A DNA stretch of 64,000 nucleotides from an uncultured Bradyrhizobium sp. (GTDB lineage Bacteria; Pseudomonadota; Alphaproteobacteria; Rhizobiales; Xanthobacteraceae): positions 124,001 through 188,000 of the forward strand of contig NZ_CANSMR010000006.1 of assembly GCF_947648125.1 (NCBI RefSeq), given 5' to 3'. The position numbers and the translations under genes are program-made. Numbering within the stretch: position 1 is the first letter of the stretch; each line of letters opens with the position of its first letter. Shown piece after piece: positions 1 to 8,793 of this stretch. Below the pieces are notes generated by a model. That model was given only the letters and a program-made list of their open reading frames with translations. It was not told where the DNA came from and searched no databases.

Positions 1-267
1 CCGCGACGGTGTTCCCACCGCGATGAAGACGGCATCGGCGTCGCCGACGGCGCCCGCAAGCTCCGTCGTGAAGGTCAGCCGTCCGGCGGCGGCATTGGTC
101 TCGACGAGCTTATCGAGGTCGGTTTCGTAGATCGGGATCTTGCCGCGCTTCAGGGCCTCGATCTTGCCGGCGTCCTTGTCGACACAAACGACCTGATGGC
201 CGAAATCGGCAAAACACGCCCCGGATACGAGACCTACATATCCCGTTCCAACCATTGCAATCTTCAT
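1..267 (-). CDS. ugd: UDP-glucose 6-dehydrogenase, N-terminal part (cut by window edge)
   Basis: The first 89 codons of a gene running off the left edge. It starts [19 protein letters not shown], the glycine-rich GxGxxG Rossmann motif of UDP-glucose/GDP-mannose dehydrogenases, and later reads VFIAVGTPS, the second NAD-site signature of UDP-glucose dehydrogenase. The enzyme oxidises UDP-glucose to UDP-glucuronate for acidic surface polysaccharide. The segment that is normally EPGL after PIY or PIF reads ETDL here. It is divergent from the glycosyltransferase gene at 496, with 228 bp between them. The polysaccharide neighbours favour UDP-glucose over GDP-mannose, but the C-terminal part is not visible. 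Confidence 0.88.
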   Translation of the reverse strand, partial: MKIAMVGTGYVGLVSGACFADFGHQVVCVDKDAGKIEALKRGKIPIYETDLDKLVETNAAAGRLTFTTELAGAVGDADAVFIAVGTPSR

Positions 268-495
268 GAATCCGCTCGTCGATCAGTGTGGAGAGGAGGA
301 GTTAGCACTAGCACAATTGGCGCCGATAACGCCAAGTTTTATGACGTATGGTTTGCGTTGGAGCTCGGCGGCTTTTTGTGCAAACGGTGATTGCCTCAGT
401 GCAGGTGAGTGCTCGCTAGTCACCTTGGGCGCGCCATGGACACATTCTCAACTTGAAATCGACCGACAATCGAGCCGCCGTTTTGAGGGGTGGAC

Positions 496-2835
496 ATGAG
501 CACGAAGACGATAGGCAAGCAGAGGCCCTCAGGAGCTGAATACGCGTCGTTGCAGACGCAATTCTCCAGATACGATCGCACCACGTTTTCTGGATTTGTT
601 TATGACCGCGCCGATCCCAGCCGACGCTACGCCGTCGAGCTGCTGGTCGACGGCGAGCCATACATGTCATCATTGTGTGACGAGTTTGTAACAGAGCTTG
701 CCGATGCCGGAATCGGCGACGGTCGATTTGGCTTTACGTTCAACGTGCAGGATGAGGTCAGCTCGAACGCTGCGATCATCGAGGCAAGACTGGCGAATAT
801 CGGAAGTCCGGTCGGTGCTCCGATTCGCTGCGATCTCGCTGCACCGGAAGCGCAGTGGCACCGAATCGGCGAGATCAAATGGGCCGGAGGCTTGCGCTTC
901 GAGGGCTGGCTCTCGCAGGACGTCGATGAAGACATCGAGATCCTGATCGCGCAACGGCCGGTGATGACGGTGAAGCCGACAGGGTGGACCAACGTTGCGC
1001 GGGGCAGCGAGTTCGGCGTCGGCCGCCGGATCGATTTTCACCTGCCCGAGCATTTCGCCGATGGTCGCGTGCGCGGGCTGTCCGCGCGGACAGTTTCGGG
1101 ACGGAGCCTGATCTCGGAGCCGGTTGCATTCGTCGCTTTCGAGCGCGGCCTGGAGCAGACCATCGCGGAGCTTGGACGCTGGGATAGCGAGCGGCTGCGC
1201 GGACAATTGTTCGATCAGCTGTTGCCTGCCTCGGTGCCGTTCCACACCTATCGCAGCTGGAAAGAGCGCTTCTCGCCGACAACACCGTCTGACGTTCCAT
1301 CCGAGGCCGCGGTCGTCCTGATCGGGGACGCCAGGGTGGAGGAAAGCATCGAGAGCCTAGAGGCCCAACGGCACTCGGCGTGGTCGGCGGTGTGCCTCCC
1401 GGCGCGCGGGTTCAGTCAGTTCGATTCCGGCGCTGCGCGCGAGTTCGTCGACGGCGATGCCGCCAACAGCGCGTTCTTCGTCTTCTGTTTGAGCGGGACG
1501 ATTCTTGCGGAAGATGCCTTGCAGCGCTTCGCCGATGTGTTCGCGTCCGAACCCGGCTGCGATCTCGTCTATGGCGACGTCGAGGTCTCGGCCGGCGCCG
1601 GCGCGGTCTGGCCGCTGGCGTTTTCGGCGTTCGACCTCGAACGTGCGCTCGAGCAGGGCTATGGCGCATATTGCTTTGCGGTGCGCCGGGAACGTGCCGT
1701 GGAAGCGTTGCGATCGGCGGCGTCGCTCTACGACATCTTCATTGGCTGCGTGGAGGCTGAGCGAATCTATCATCTGCCGGGATCGGTTGCGGCGTTGCCG
1801 CGGATTGATGCGTCGGCCGCAACCGCCGAACTGGTCGCTGCAAGCCAGGCGTATTTTGCCAGGACTGGCGTCGAGGCGAATGTCGAGCCGCGGAAAGCGG
1901 GGCTCCTTCCAGCGGTGCGGGTCAAGCGCGCGGTCGATTGGAACGAGCGCACCACCATCATCATCCCGACCAGAAACCGCGCCGAACTGCTCAAGCGCTG
2001 CATCGAGACGGTCTTGCCGGCCGCACATGAGACCAACGCTCGGATTCTCGTCGTCGACAACAGCTCGAGCGAGCCGGAAGCGCTGGATTATCTCGAAGGT
2101 CTCTCAGCGGACGAGATCGACGTCATTTCGGTCGAGGGGCCGTTCAACTTCGCGGCCATCAACAACGCCGCCGTCGATTGTGTTGATACGGACAACATCT
2201 GCTTCCTCAACAATGACGTCCAGGCGCTCGATGACGGCTGGCTGGCGGAGATGCTGTGGCGGCTGTCCGCGCCCGATGTCGGAGCCGTCGGCGCAAAGTT
2301 GCTCTGGCCGAGCAGCGTCGTGCAGCATGGCGGGGTGGTGCTGGGCGCCAATTTCTCCGCTGCGCACGCCTTCAACGACCGGATGGATGGTGATCCCGGC
2401 TACGGTGATCTGCTCCAGGTGGCGCATGAATGTTCGGCGGTGACGGCCGCCTGCCTCTTGATGCGCAAGCGTGATTTCGTGGCCGTCGGCGGCATGGACG
2501 AGATCCGCTTTCCCATCAGTTTCAACGATATCGATTTGTGCCTGAAGCTGCGCCAGCTCGGAAAGCGGATCGTATTCACGCCGGACGCGAAACTCGTTCA
2601 CCTGGAGTCGGCAAGCCGGGGCCGCGATTCCGCGCCGGACCGCAAGGCACGCTTCGGGCGCGAGCTGGCGATGCTGCGCGCGAAGTGGGGCGAGGTGCTG
2701 CTCGATGATCCCTATTACAGCCCGCTGCTGGGGCTGGATTCGACGCCGTTCTCGTCGCTCGCATGGCCGCCGCGGTCATGGAAGCCGCGCGCCAACCTCC
2801 CGCCTGTGCCGACTGCTCCACCGATCGGGATGTAA
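496..2835 (+). CDS. Large family 2 glycosyltransferase
   Basis: About 779 residues. The C-terminal third is a GT-A glycosyltransferase 2 domain: TTIIIPTRNR near residue 485 begins it, FLNNDVQ holds the DxD-like nucleotide-sugar and metal site, and FNDIDLCLKLR is the acceptor-side acidic motif. The first ~450 residues show no domain I can name. ATG 496 is preferred over GTG 490 because a GAGG sits about 8 bases before it. It probably adds sugars to a cell-surface polysaccharide or O-antigen in the cytoplasm. Its 3' end overlaps the convergent gene by 60 bp. The substrate cannot be read from sequence. Confidence 0.9.
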   Translation: MSTKTIGKQRPSGAEYASLQTQFSRYDRTTFSGFVYDRADPSRRYAVELLVDGEPYMSSLCDEFVTELADAGIGDGRFGFTFNVQDEVSSNAAIIEARLANIGSPVGAPIRCDLAAPEAQWHRIGEIKWAGGLRFEGWLSQDVDEDIEILIAQRPVMTVKPTGWTNVARGSEFGVGRRIDFHLPEHFADGRVRGLSARTVSGRSLISEPVAFVAFERGLEQTIAELGRWDSERLRGQLFDQLLPASVPFHTYRSWKERFSPTTPSDVPSEAAVVLIGDARVEESIESLEAQRHSAWSAVCLPARGFSQFDSGAAREFVDGDAANSAFFVFCLSGTILAEDALQRFADVFASEPGCDLVYGDVEVSAGAGAVWPLAFSAFDLERALEQGYGAYCFAVRRERAVEALRSAASLYDIFIGCVEAERIYHLPGSVAALPRIDASAATAELVAASQAYFARTGVEANVEPRKAGLLPAVRVKRAVDWNERTTIIIPTRNRAELLKRCIETVLPAAHETNARILVVDNSSSEPEALDYLEGLSADEIDVISVEGPFNFAAINNAAVDCVDTDNICFLNNDVQALDDGWLAEMLWRLSAPDVGAVGAKLLWPSSVVQHGGVVLGANFSAAHAFNDRMDGDPGYGDLLQVAHECSAVTAACLLMRKRDFVAVGGMDEIRFPISFNDIDLCLKLRQLGKRIVFTPDAKLVHLESASRGRDSAPDRKARFGRELAMLRAKWGEVLLDDPYYSPLLGLDSTPFSSLAWPPRSWKPRANLPPVPTAPPIGM

Positions 2836-5331
2836 CTGCACGTCTTCGACCGCCCAGTCGAGGACGGCGGCAACCGCGTCATCGGCGTCAAGGCCGGGCT
2901 GCAGCTTCAGGTCGGTCTTTCGGCGACGTTCTGGTGGTGCCGGAATCCATTCCGTCGTGGCGGCCGGCAATCCGGTCGCCAGCAGCGCGTCCAGCAGCGG
3001 ATGTCCGAATGCCGGTTCGCCGATGTCGAGAACCAGTTTCGTGATGCCGTGACCTTCGATGAGGGTAGCAACGTCGTCGACGGCGATTTCGCCGGTGACC
3101 ATCACATTGGTCCGCTGCATCAGCTTGAGATCGTCGAGGGTGGTGCCGAGCACGATGATCTCGACGTCTGCATCGGCATTGGCGACTTGATCGCTCAGCG
3201 CTCTCGCGAAGCGAAATTCCACCGCGCTGCCGTGCAGGGCAAGTAGGCCGATACGCACCGGGCCGTCCACGGCAGGATGTCGCACCGGCCGCGCCGGCGG
3301 GTCGCTCGGCCTGACCACTTGCAGGCCGAGAACCGACACCGCAAAGGCTGCCCCGTCTTCGCCGATCGCAATCACGCCTCGGGCCCGTTCGACGAGACCG
3401 GTCCAGTCCGGATGGAGGCCCGATCCAATCGCGGCGCGCGCGGCAAGGCTGGTGTCGGTGATCAGGAGCTCGTAGGCGAAATGTTGCGTAAGCTGCGCGA
3501 GACATGCGCCGGGGATGCGGTTCGGCTCCGCAATCTCCAGCGAGCGGATTCGGAGATCGGCGAGAAGCTTCAGAAAGGCGTCGCGACCCTTAGCTGTCGC
3601 AACGTCGAGTGCGATCGACTGCGGAGCTCCGCCGTCCGGCGCGAAGATCGCAGCCTGCTGGCGCTGTCCATCGATGCGGAAGTGCACGATCAGACCGCGC
3701 GTTTTGTCCGCCGCGAGCTGCCTGCACCGCCTGATCGCAATCTCGCGGCCGACGGCGGAGCCGCAGAGGATGACGTGCGGGCCGGCCGCGCGCTGGTCGT
3801 TGCAGAGCAGCTTGAGCTCGAGCGCCGCGCGGCAATCGCGGAGCGGATCGGCAAGCAGGAACGCCGCGCACTCCGTCGCATAGCGCCGGTAACGGTGCTC
3901 GAGCACGCGAAGATTGCGCAACACCAGCGAACGCTTCTCGCCAAGAAACGAGCGCGAACCTTCGTGGCCGACAAAGACCGAAGGGATGCACACGTTGCGG
4001 AAGCCGGCCTCCGCGGCGCGCAGGCAGAAGTCGACGTCTTCAAGATAGCCGCGATAGAAGTCATCGGAGAGCTCATGCACGGCGTCGAGGCATTCGCGGG
4101 TGATGTACAGGCAGAATCCGATGCCGTTGGGAATGTCGATGGCCATCCCGGGATTTGCCGTGCCGGCAAGTTCGTCCAGCAATTCCAGCTCGTCGGGCGA
4201 GGGCAGGGGGTTCGACCGGTTCGGAATTGGAAAGCTGGTATATTCGCCGTTGTTCGAGAGCGGGGTTGCCGTGCCCACGCCCGGCGTCGATTGCACGGCG
4301 CTTCGCAAGCGCTGCAGCGCGAATTTCGGCACCGTCGTGTCCGAGTTCAGCAGCACGACGTCGCCGGTATCAGTCTCGCCAAGCGCGCGGTTGACCGCGC
4401 CGACAAAGCCCAGATTGTGCGCGTTGGTCAGGAGCCGGATGCGCTGCTCGGACGCCAGCTCGCCGAGCAGGCGCTTGATGTCGGGCTCGGGCGAGGCATC
4501 ATCGACGACGACGATGGTCGCGCCCGGCGTGCAGGCCACCGCGGTCAATGCGCTCTCGATGCAGGCGCGCGTCGCGGCCAGATCCCGGTAGACCGGGATG
4601 ATGATGGTGAGCGGCGGAGTTTCGGCGCTCCCAGCGCGAGGCGGTCGTTGTGGCGCGTCGCGGCGATCCGGCGCGCGGTTGGCCGGGAGCTGAATGCTCG
4701 CGATGACGCGGCCCGCCTGCGCGATCTCGAGGCGTTGCGAGGCCGCGGACGCCGGCCGCATCAGACGGAAGCTCGCAGCACATCGCCCATTGAGCGCAAA
4801 CCTGTGACGGGGATCGGCAGGAAGCTGCACGGTGCTGGATTGATCCGCCTGCGCCAGTGAAAGGTGCGGCTCATCAGCGCCTCGCCACGTCACCCATCCC
4901 TTCACCTCCTCATCCAGGAAGTCGATACGGGCGCAGCTGTCCTGACCGTTCTGTTCGAGCAGCAGGAGAGCGGTCCTGACGGAATCCGGATCGTCATCGC
5001 GCCGCGCGACGCTTCGTGCGGCTTCGGTCTGCGCAGGACCGTCGCCCCAAGCCATCATCCGCCGCGCGGCGGCAAGATCGTCCGGTTCGAGCTCGAGCGC
5101 CCTGGTTACGCTGGCGACAGCCGCATCCCTCAGATCGAGGCGAAACAGCGCTTCTGCGCGCAGCAAATGGGCGCGGGCGCCCGGATGCGGCAAGATCCGG
5201 CAACGGCGGTCGGCGAGCGCGAATGCGCGACGGAAATCACGTGCCTCGAGCGCCGCGACAGCGGCCCGCTCGAGATCGACGTGGTGGAGCGTTCTGGAGG
5301 TGAAGGCGATCCTGCGCGCGTCGGCGGTCAA
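2776..5331 (-). CDS. TPR-containing family 2 glycosyltransferase, multi-domain
   Basis: About 851 residues. An N-terminal helical TPR-like section (residues ~20-95, with repeated A-LE/R-ALEL patterns) precedes a GT2 domain (~240-475) with PPLTIIIPVYRD, VVLLNSDTTVP (DxD-like) and YLEDVDFCLR (catalytic acidic pair). The last ~350 residues resemble a degenerate second glycosyltransferase fold but carry no clear motif. The start is a TTG at 5331 preceded by AAGG at good spacing. It lies 25 bp after the hypothetical gene at 5357-6292 and is probably co-transcribed with it. It ends inside the 3' end of the convergent glycosyltransferase gene. Likely role: surface polysaccharide assembly. Confidence 0.85.
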   Translation of the reverse strand: MTADARRIAFTSRTLHHVDLERAAVAALEARDFRRAFALADRRCRILPHPGARAHLLRAEALFRLDLRDAAVASVTRALELEPDDLAAARRMMAWGDGPAQTEAARSVARRDDDPDSVRTALLLLEQNGQDSCARIDFLDEEVKGWVTWRGADEPHLSLAQADQSSTVQLPADPRHRFALNGRCAASFRLMRPASAASQRLEIAQAGRVIASIQLPANRAPDRRDAPQRPPRAGSAETPPLTIIIPVYRDLAATRACIESALTAVACTPGATIVVVDDASPEPDIKRLLGELASEQRIRLLTNAHNLGFVGAVNRALGETDTGDVVLLNSDTTVPKFALQRLRSAVQSTPGVGTATPLSNNGEYTSFPIPNRSNPLPSPDELELLDELAGTANPGMAIDIPNGIGFCLYITRECLDAVHELSDDFYRGYLEDVDFCLRAAEAGFRNVCIPSVFVGHEGSRSFLGEKRSLVLRNLRVLEHRYRRYATECAAFLLADPLRDCRAALELKLLCNDQRAAGPHVILCGSAVGREIAIRRCRQLAADKTRGLIVHFRIDGQRQQAAIFAPDGGAPQSIALDVATAKGRDAFLKLLADLRIRSLEIAEPNRIPGACLAQLTQHFAYELLITDTSLAARAAIGSGLHPDWTGLVERARGVIAIGEDGAAFAVSVLGLQVVRPSDPPARPVRHPAVDGPVRIGLLALHGSAVEFRFARALSDQVANADADVEIIVLGTTLDDLKLMQRTNVMVTGEIAVDDVATLIEGHGITKLVLDIGEPAFGHPLLDALLATGLPAATTEWIPAPPERRRKTDLKLQPGLDADDAVAAVLDWAVEDVQLHPDRWSSRHRREVGARLP

Positions 5332-5356
5332 ATGTCGCCCTTGTCTGCCCGCATGG

Positions 5357-6292
5357 TCAGCTCGCCGTCTTGACGGCGTTCTGCCGGCTCCGGAACACGC
5401 GTACCCGTCCCTCGAGGCGCGGTGCCTCCTGGCGCGGCATCGGGGGGGCGGGTTCAGCAGGCCTTGGCTGCCGGGGCGCGAGGGGCGCTGCCTGTACCCG
5501 GTGCTCTTCGAGGCTGAGCTTGAGGCCCACCAGGGGTTCCCGGCCTGAAGGGCCCATCACCACAATCCGGTTCCCGGTTACGCGTAAAGCGGGAGCCCCC
5601 AGGAAGATGGTTTCGGCTGCGATGGCGTAGCGATCCGCGCCGGGGCCTGTGGCTTCCAGCGAGAACCCCGTGATGGCCAGCGCGCGCCCCCGGGTTCCGG
5701 CAAAGGTTCCGAGCGGAACGAACTGGTTGTCGCCGCGCTGCGGCCTGGCAAACTTGACCGCGTATTGCAGGTTCAGATCGTGCGGCTTGTTCGGCCATTC
5801 GAGCGAAATTCCCTCAATTCGGGCGGGCGCGGCCGGTCCGGCGACCCACGCATTCGGGCCGACCGTCACGTCACCCAGACCCGCGACATGCGCGAGCAGC
5901 TTGAGGTCGCTCAACTCGTCAGGGCCCGCTTCAGGCTCGTAGGTGTCGAATGGCTGGCTGGCCGGCTGCGCGGCCGGTTGTCCGACCGGTTGTCCCTGGG
6001 TCAGCGGTTCGATCTTGATGTTGGCGGCGGTCGAGCCGCCGACGCGCCCTGCCGTGACCTCGACGATGAGGCGGCTTGGCCGGGCCACCGACACGACCAG
6101 TGCGGTCTCGGGCGCAAACAGGGTTCCATTGGCCGCATCGGGCCCGGTAATAATGTTACAATTGTTAAGGCTGGCGCGATCGGCATAGACGCGCACCACC
6201 GGAGGTGATGTCTTGTCTTCCGCGCCATTGTAGCGAACAAGGAAAAGCCCCCGTGCCAGGTCAATGGTTTTCTGCTGAATCTGTTCGTTCAT
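5357..6292 (-). CDS. Conserved-looking hypothetical protein upstream of glycosyltransferase
   Basis: A 311-residue protein without a recognisable catalytic motif. It reads as mostly beta-strand with a Q/P-rich linker (repeats of QPVGQPAAQPASQP near residues 100-115) between two globular parts, and a Pro/Arg-rich tail. No signal peptide or membrane segment is evident. It is first in a two-gene unit with the TPR glycosyltransferase, 25 bp apart, so a part in the same polysaccharide process is plausible. GC-rich third positions and lack of internal stops support a real gene. Function unknown. Confidence 0.75.
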   Translation of the reverse strand: MNEQIQQKTIDLARGLFLVRYNGAEDKTSPPVVRVYADRASLNNCNIITGPDAANGTLFAPETALVVSVARPSRLIVEVTAGRVGGSTAANIKIEPLTQGQPVGQPAAQPASQPFDTYEPEAGPDELSDLKLLAHVAGLGDVTVGPNAWVAGPAAPARIEGISLEWPNKPHDLNLQYAVKFARPQRGDNQFVPLGTFAGTRGRALAITGFSLEATGPGADRYAIAAETIFLGAPALRVTGNRIVVMGPSGREPLVGLKLSLEEHRVQAAPLAPRQPRPAEPAPPMPRQEAPRLEGRVRVFRSRQNAVKTAS

Positions 6293-6332
6293 GGTCGCCT
6301 GCGAGCCTAACGGAATGGGTTGATATGTTTCT

Positions 6333-6343
6333 CACACAGTGTG
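6333..6343. promoter_or_regulatory. Perfect 11-bp palindrome in divergent intergenic region
   Basis: CACACAGTGTG lies between the divergent starts of the hypothetical protein (6292) and the GT4 gene (6430). A perfect short palindrome between divergent polysaccharide genes could be an operator. No regulator can be assigned from sequence. Confidence 0.3.
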
Positions 6344-6429
6344 CCCCAAAAATTGATGTGATAGAAGGGGGCTTAATGTTAATCCGGTGAGATAGTTCGC
6401 ACGTGCATATCGAAGACACCCTGCCGGTC

Positions 6430-7725
6430 ATGATCTCGACCCTGACCCCAATCGAAGACCGCGCGGCCGGGGGGCGCGCTCGCCCGCCAATGAACGTCCT
6501 CTTCGTCCACAACAACTTTCCAGCCCAGTACCGCCACATTGCGCGTGCGCTCGCGGAGCAGCCCGGAAACAAGGTCGTTGCGGTCGGATCATCGACCGCC
6601 AGCACGACGCGGGATATCCGGCTGCTGAAATATTCGACGACCAAGTCGGACTCCGCGATGGTCCATCCCTTTGCCCGCCGCTTCGATGTCGAAGCGCGGC
6701 GTGCCGAAGAGGTCCTGTATGCGCTGTCGTCGCTGTCGGGGCAGGGCTTCGTGCCCGACCTGATCTTCGCGCATCCCGGTTGGGGCGAGACGCTGCCGCT
6801 GCGCACGATGTTTCCGAAAGCGCGGATCATCCTCTATTGCGAATTCTACTACGGCGCCGAGGGCCGGGACGTCGGCTTCGATCCCGAGTTTCCGATGACG
6901 GGCCTCGACGGCAATGTCGCACTCCATCTGAAGAACGCGACGACGCTGCTGGCGCTCACGGAGTGCGATTCCGGCGTTTCGCCGACGCCATGGCAGAGGT
7001 CGACCTTTCCCCGCGAGTTTCAGAGCAAGATCGAGGTCATCCACGAGGGCGTCGACACCGACGAGGTGAAGCCCAATCCCGTCGCCAGCTTTCAGCTTCC
7101 GAACGGCGCGACACTGTCGGCGGACGACGAGGTGATCACCTACGTCTCGCGCAATCTGGAGCCGGTGCGCGGATTCCATGTCTTCATGCGATCGCTGCCG
7201 AGGATATTGGCTGCGCGGCCGCATGCGCAGGTGGTGATCGTCGGCGGCAGCGGGACATCCTACGGCGCCAATCCGCCGAAGGGCTCGAGCTGGAAGTCGA
7301 TGTTCCTGGACGAGATCAGGTCGGACATCGATCTCCGCCGCGTGCATTTCCTCGGCCGGATTCCCCGGGACCAGTATCTCGCGCTGCTGCAGATCTCCTC
7401 GGTGCACGTCTATCTGACCTATCCTTTCGTGCTGTCATGGTCGCTGCTGGAGGCCATGAGTGCCGGATGTGCGGTGGTGGCATCCGACACGGCCCCGCTT
7501 CGCGATATCATCTCGGACGGCAACGGCCTGCTGGCGCCGTTCTTTGATATTGATGCGCTGTCCGATCAGGTAGTCTCGGTGCTGTCACGGCCGAAAGCCT
7601 TCAAGAAGATGCGGATGAAGGCGAGGAGCTTTGTGAGAGACAATTACGACGCAAAGCGGGTCTGTCTGCCCCGGATGCTGACGCTCGTTGATGAAGGTGT
7701 CCTCCCGCGCACGTACGGCGGATAA
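6430..7725 (+). CDS. Family 4 glycosyltransferase
   Basis: About 431 residues, a GT-B fold retaining glycosyltransferase. MNVLFVHNNFPAQYRHIA (from 6490) is the first Rossmann strand; YVSRNLEPVRGFHVFMRSLP and VVIVGGSG belong to the C-terminal nucleotide-sugar domain; SLLEAMSAGCAVVASDTAPL is the GT4 EX7E-type region. The start is uncertain: GTG 6403, ATG 6430 and ATG 6490 are all in frame and none has a strong ribosome site. 6430 is chosen because coding-like codon use extends that far; the fold itself begins at 6490. The ParA-like gene follows after 15 bp. Likely cytoplasmic polysaccharide assembly. Confidence 0.88.
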   Translation: MISTLTPIEDRAAGGRARPPMNVLFVHNNFPAQYRHIARALAEQPGNKVVAVGSSTASTTRDIRLLKYSTTKSDSAMVHPFARRFDVEARRAEEVLYALSSLSGQGFVPDLIFAHPGWGETLPLRTMFPKARIILYCEFYYGAEGRDVGFDPEFPMTGLDGNVALHLKNATTLLALTECDSGVSPTPWQRSTFPREFQSKIEVIHEGVDTDEVKPNPVASFQLPNGATLSADDEVITYVSRNLEPVRGFHVFMRSLPRILAARPHAQVVIVGGSGTSYGANPPKGSSWKSMFLDEIRSDIDLRRVHFLGRIPRDQYLALLQISSVHVYLTYPFVLSWSLLEAMSAGCAVVASDTAPLRDIISDGNGLLAPFFDIDALSDQVVSVLSRPKAFKKMRMKARSFVRDNYDAKRVCLPRMLTLVDEGVLPRTYGG

Positions 7726-7740
7726 CGCCAGGAGCTAGCG

Positions 7741-8403
7741 ATGCCGCTCGTCATCTCGGTTGCCCAGCGCAAGGGCGGGGTCGGAAAGACAACTCTTGCG
7801 GTCTTGCTGGCCGCAGAACTGGACCGGCGTACGGGCGTGGTGGGACTGGTCGACGCCGACTCCCAGGCGTCCGCCTGTCACTGGGCCGAGCCCGGCAATT
7901 TGTCGTTCCCCGTCTACCAGCTTGATCCGGAAACCCGGCCGGTTGCCGAATGGGCCAAGCTGATGCGCCAGATTCCGCATCAGATCATCGTCGTGGATTC
8001 CGCACCCAACGACCGGGTGCTGGGCGCCGTGCTCGCGGTCGCCAATATCGTGCTGATGCCCTGTACGCCGTCGGGCCTCGACATCGAGGCCACCGCGCGG
8101 ACGCTCGACATCGTGCGTGAGGTACGTGCAACGCGACGAACGGCGCTCCGAGCCATGATCGTGCCGAACCGCGTCGACCAGCGCACGCTCGAAGGCCAAC
8201 AGTTGATCGAGGAGCTGGATGCGCTCGACGAAGAGATCGGGCCGATGATCGGAAGCCGCTCGGCCTATGTTCGCGCCGTCGCGCTGGGACAATCGGTTGC
8301 CGATTTCGCCAGCGGTACGCCCGCGGATATCGAGATCAAGACGCTCGCCGATCTGGTCATGAGCTGGTGCGGGATCGCACCCCGGCAGCGCGCGACGGTC
8401 TAG
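7741..8403 (+). CDS. ParA/MinD-like P-loop ATPase
   Basis: 220 residues. The deviant Walker A motif KGGVGKTT is at residues ~11-18, and VGLVDADSQASA and IIVVDSAP (Walker B) follow, as in ParA-family ATPases. A ribosome site AGGAG stands just upstream. There is no partner parB, so chromosome or plasmid partition is unlikely. Orphan ParA proteins position surface or chemotaxis complexes, or are retained next to polysaccharide genes. Close linkage to the GT4 gene (15 bp) suggests joint expression. No tyrosine-rich tail is present, so it is not a BY-kinase. Confidence 0.88.
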   Translation: MPLVISVAQRKGGVGKTTLAVLLAAELDRRTGVVGLVDADSQASACHWAEPGNLSFPVYQLDPETRPVAEWAKLMRQIPHQIIVVDSAPNDRVLGAVLAVANIVLMPCTPSGLDIEATARTLDIVREVRATRRTALRAMIVPNRVDQRTLEGQQLIEELDALDEEIGPMIGSRSAYVRAVALGQSVADFASGTPADIEIKTLADLVMSWCGIAPRQRATV

Positions 8404-8793
8404 ATTTAACTGAGCGCTCCGGCTGCTTCACATTAGGCTAACCATGCCTGCATGGGAACAAGAAATCCCGCGCCACAGCTGCCGCTTCATCTGACGGCGG
8501 CGTCCACCGAAACCGCAGGAAAAATGGCGCGCAAGCGCGATGGAGACGCGGTCCGTCGACCTGCACGCGCGTTATCATTCGGCAACCGAAAGGCTCGCGG
8601 GCGCGGCAATCCGGCTTGGTTAACGGACTGCTCGCGCGCATCCGCTGGGGGCGCGCTAACCGTCACTGCGGCGGTAAATCCGTTCGGTCTTAACGCTATT
8701 CCCATCGTCATTTTGCCGCGCCGGACGGAATGTCGTACCCATCATTGCGTTTGGTGAGGCGCGGGATTGGTCCGCGCAGGGACGGCATTTTCA
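8404..8793. other. 390-bp intergenic stretch, no gene seen
   Basis: Between the ParA-like gene and galE. It contains several TTAAC/TAACC words but none at the TTAA-N7-TTAA spacing of a CtrA site. An open frame covers most of it but has no homology I recognise. No terminator hairpin was found. Confidence 0.5.

Noticed and set aside
7741-8403. Plasmid partition locus
   Set aside because: No parB, parS-like repeats or replication gene nearby.
8452-8757. Small plus-strand open frame between the ParA-like gene and galE
   Set aside because: No ribosome site, low-complexity composition and no recognisable family.
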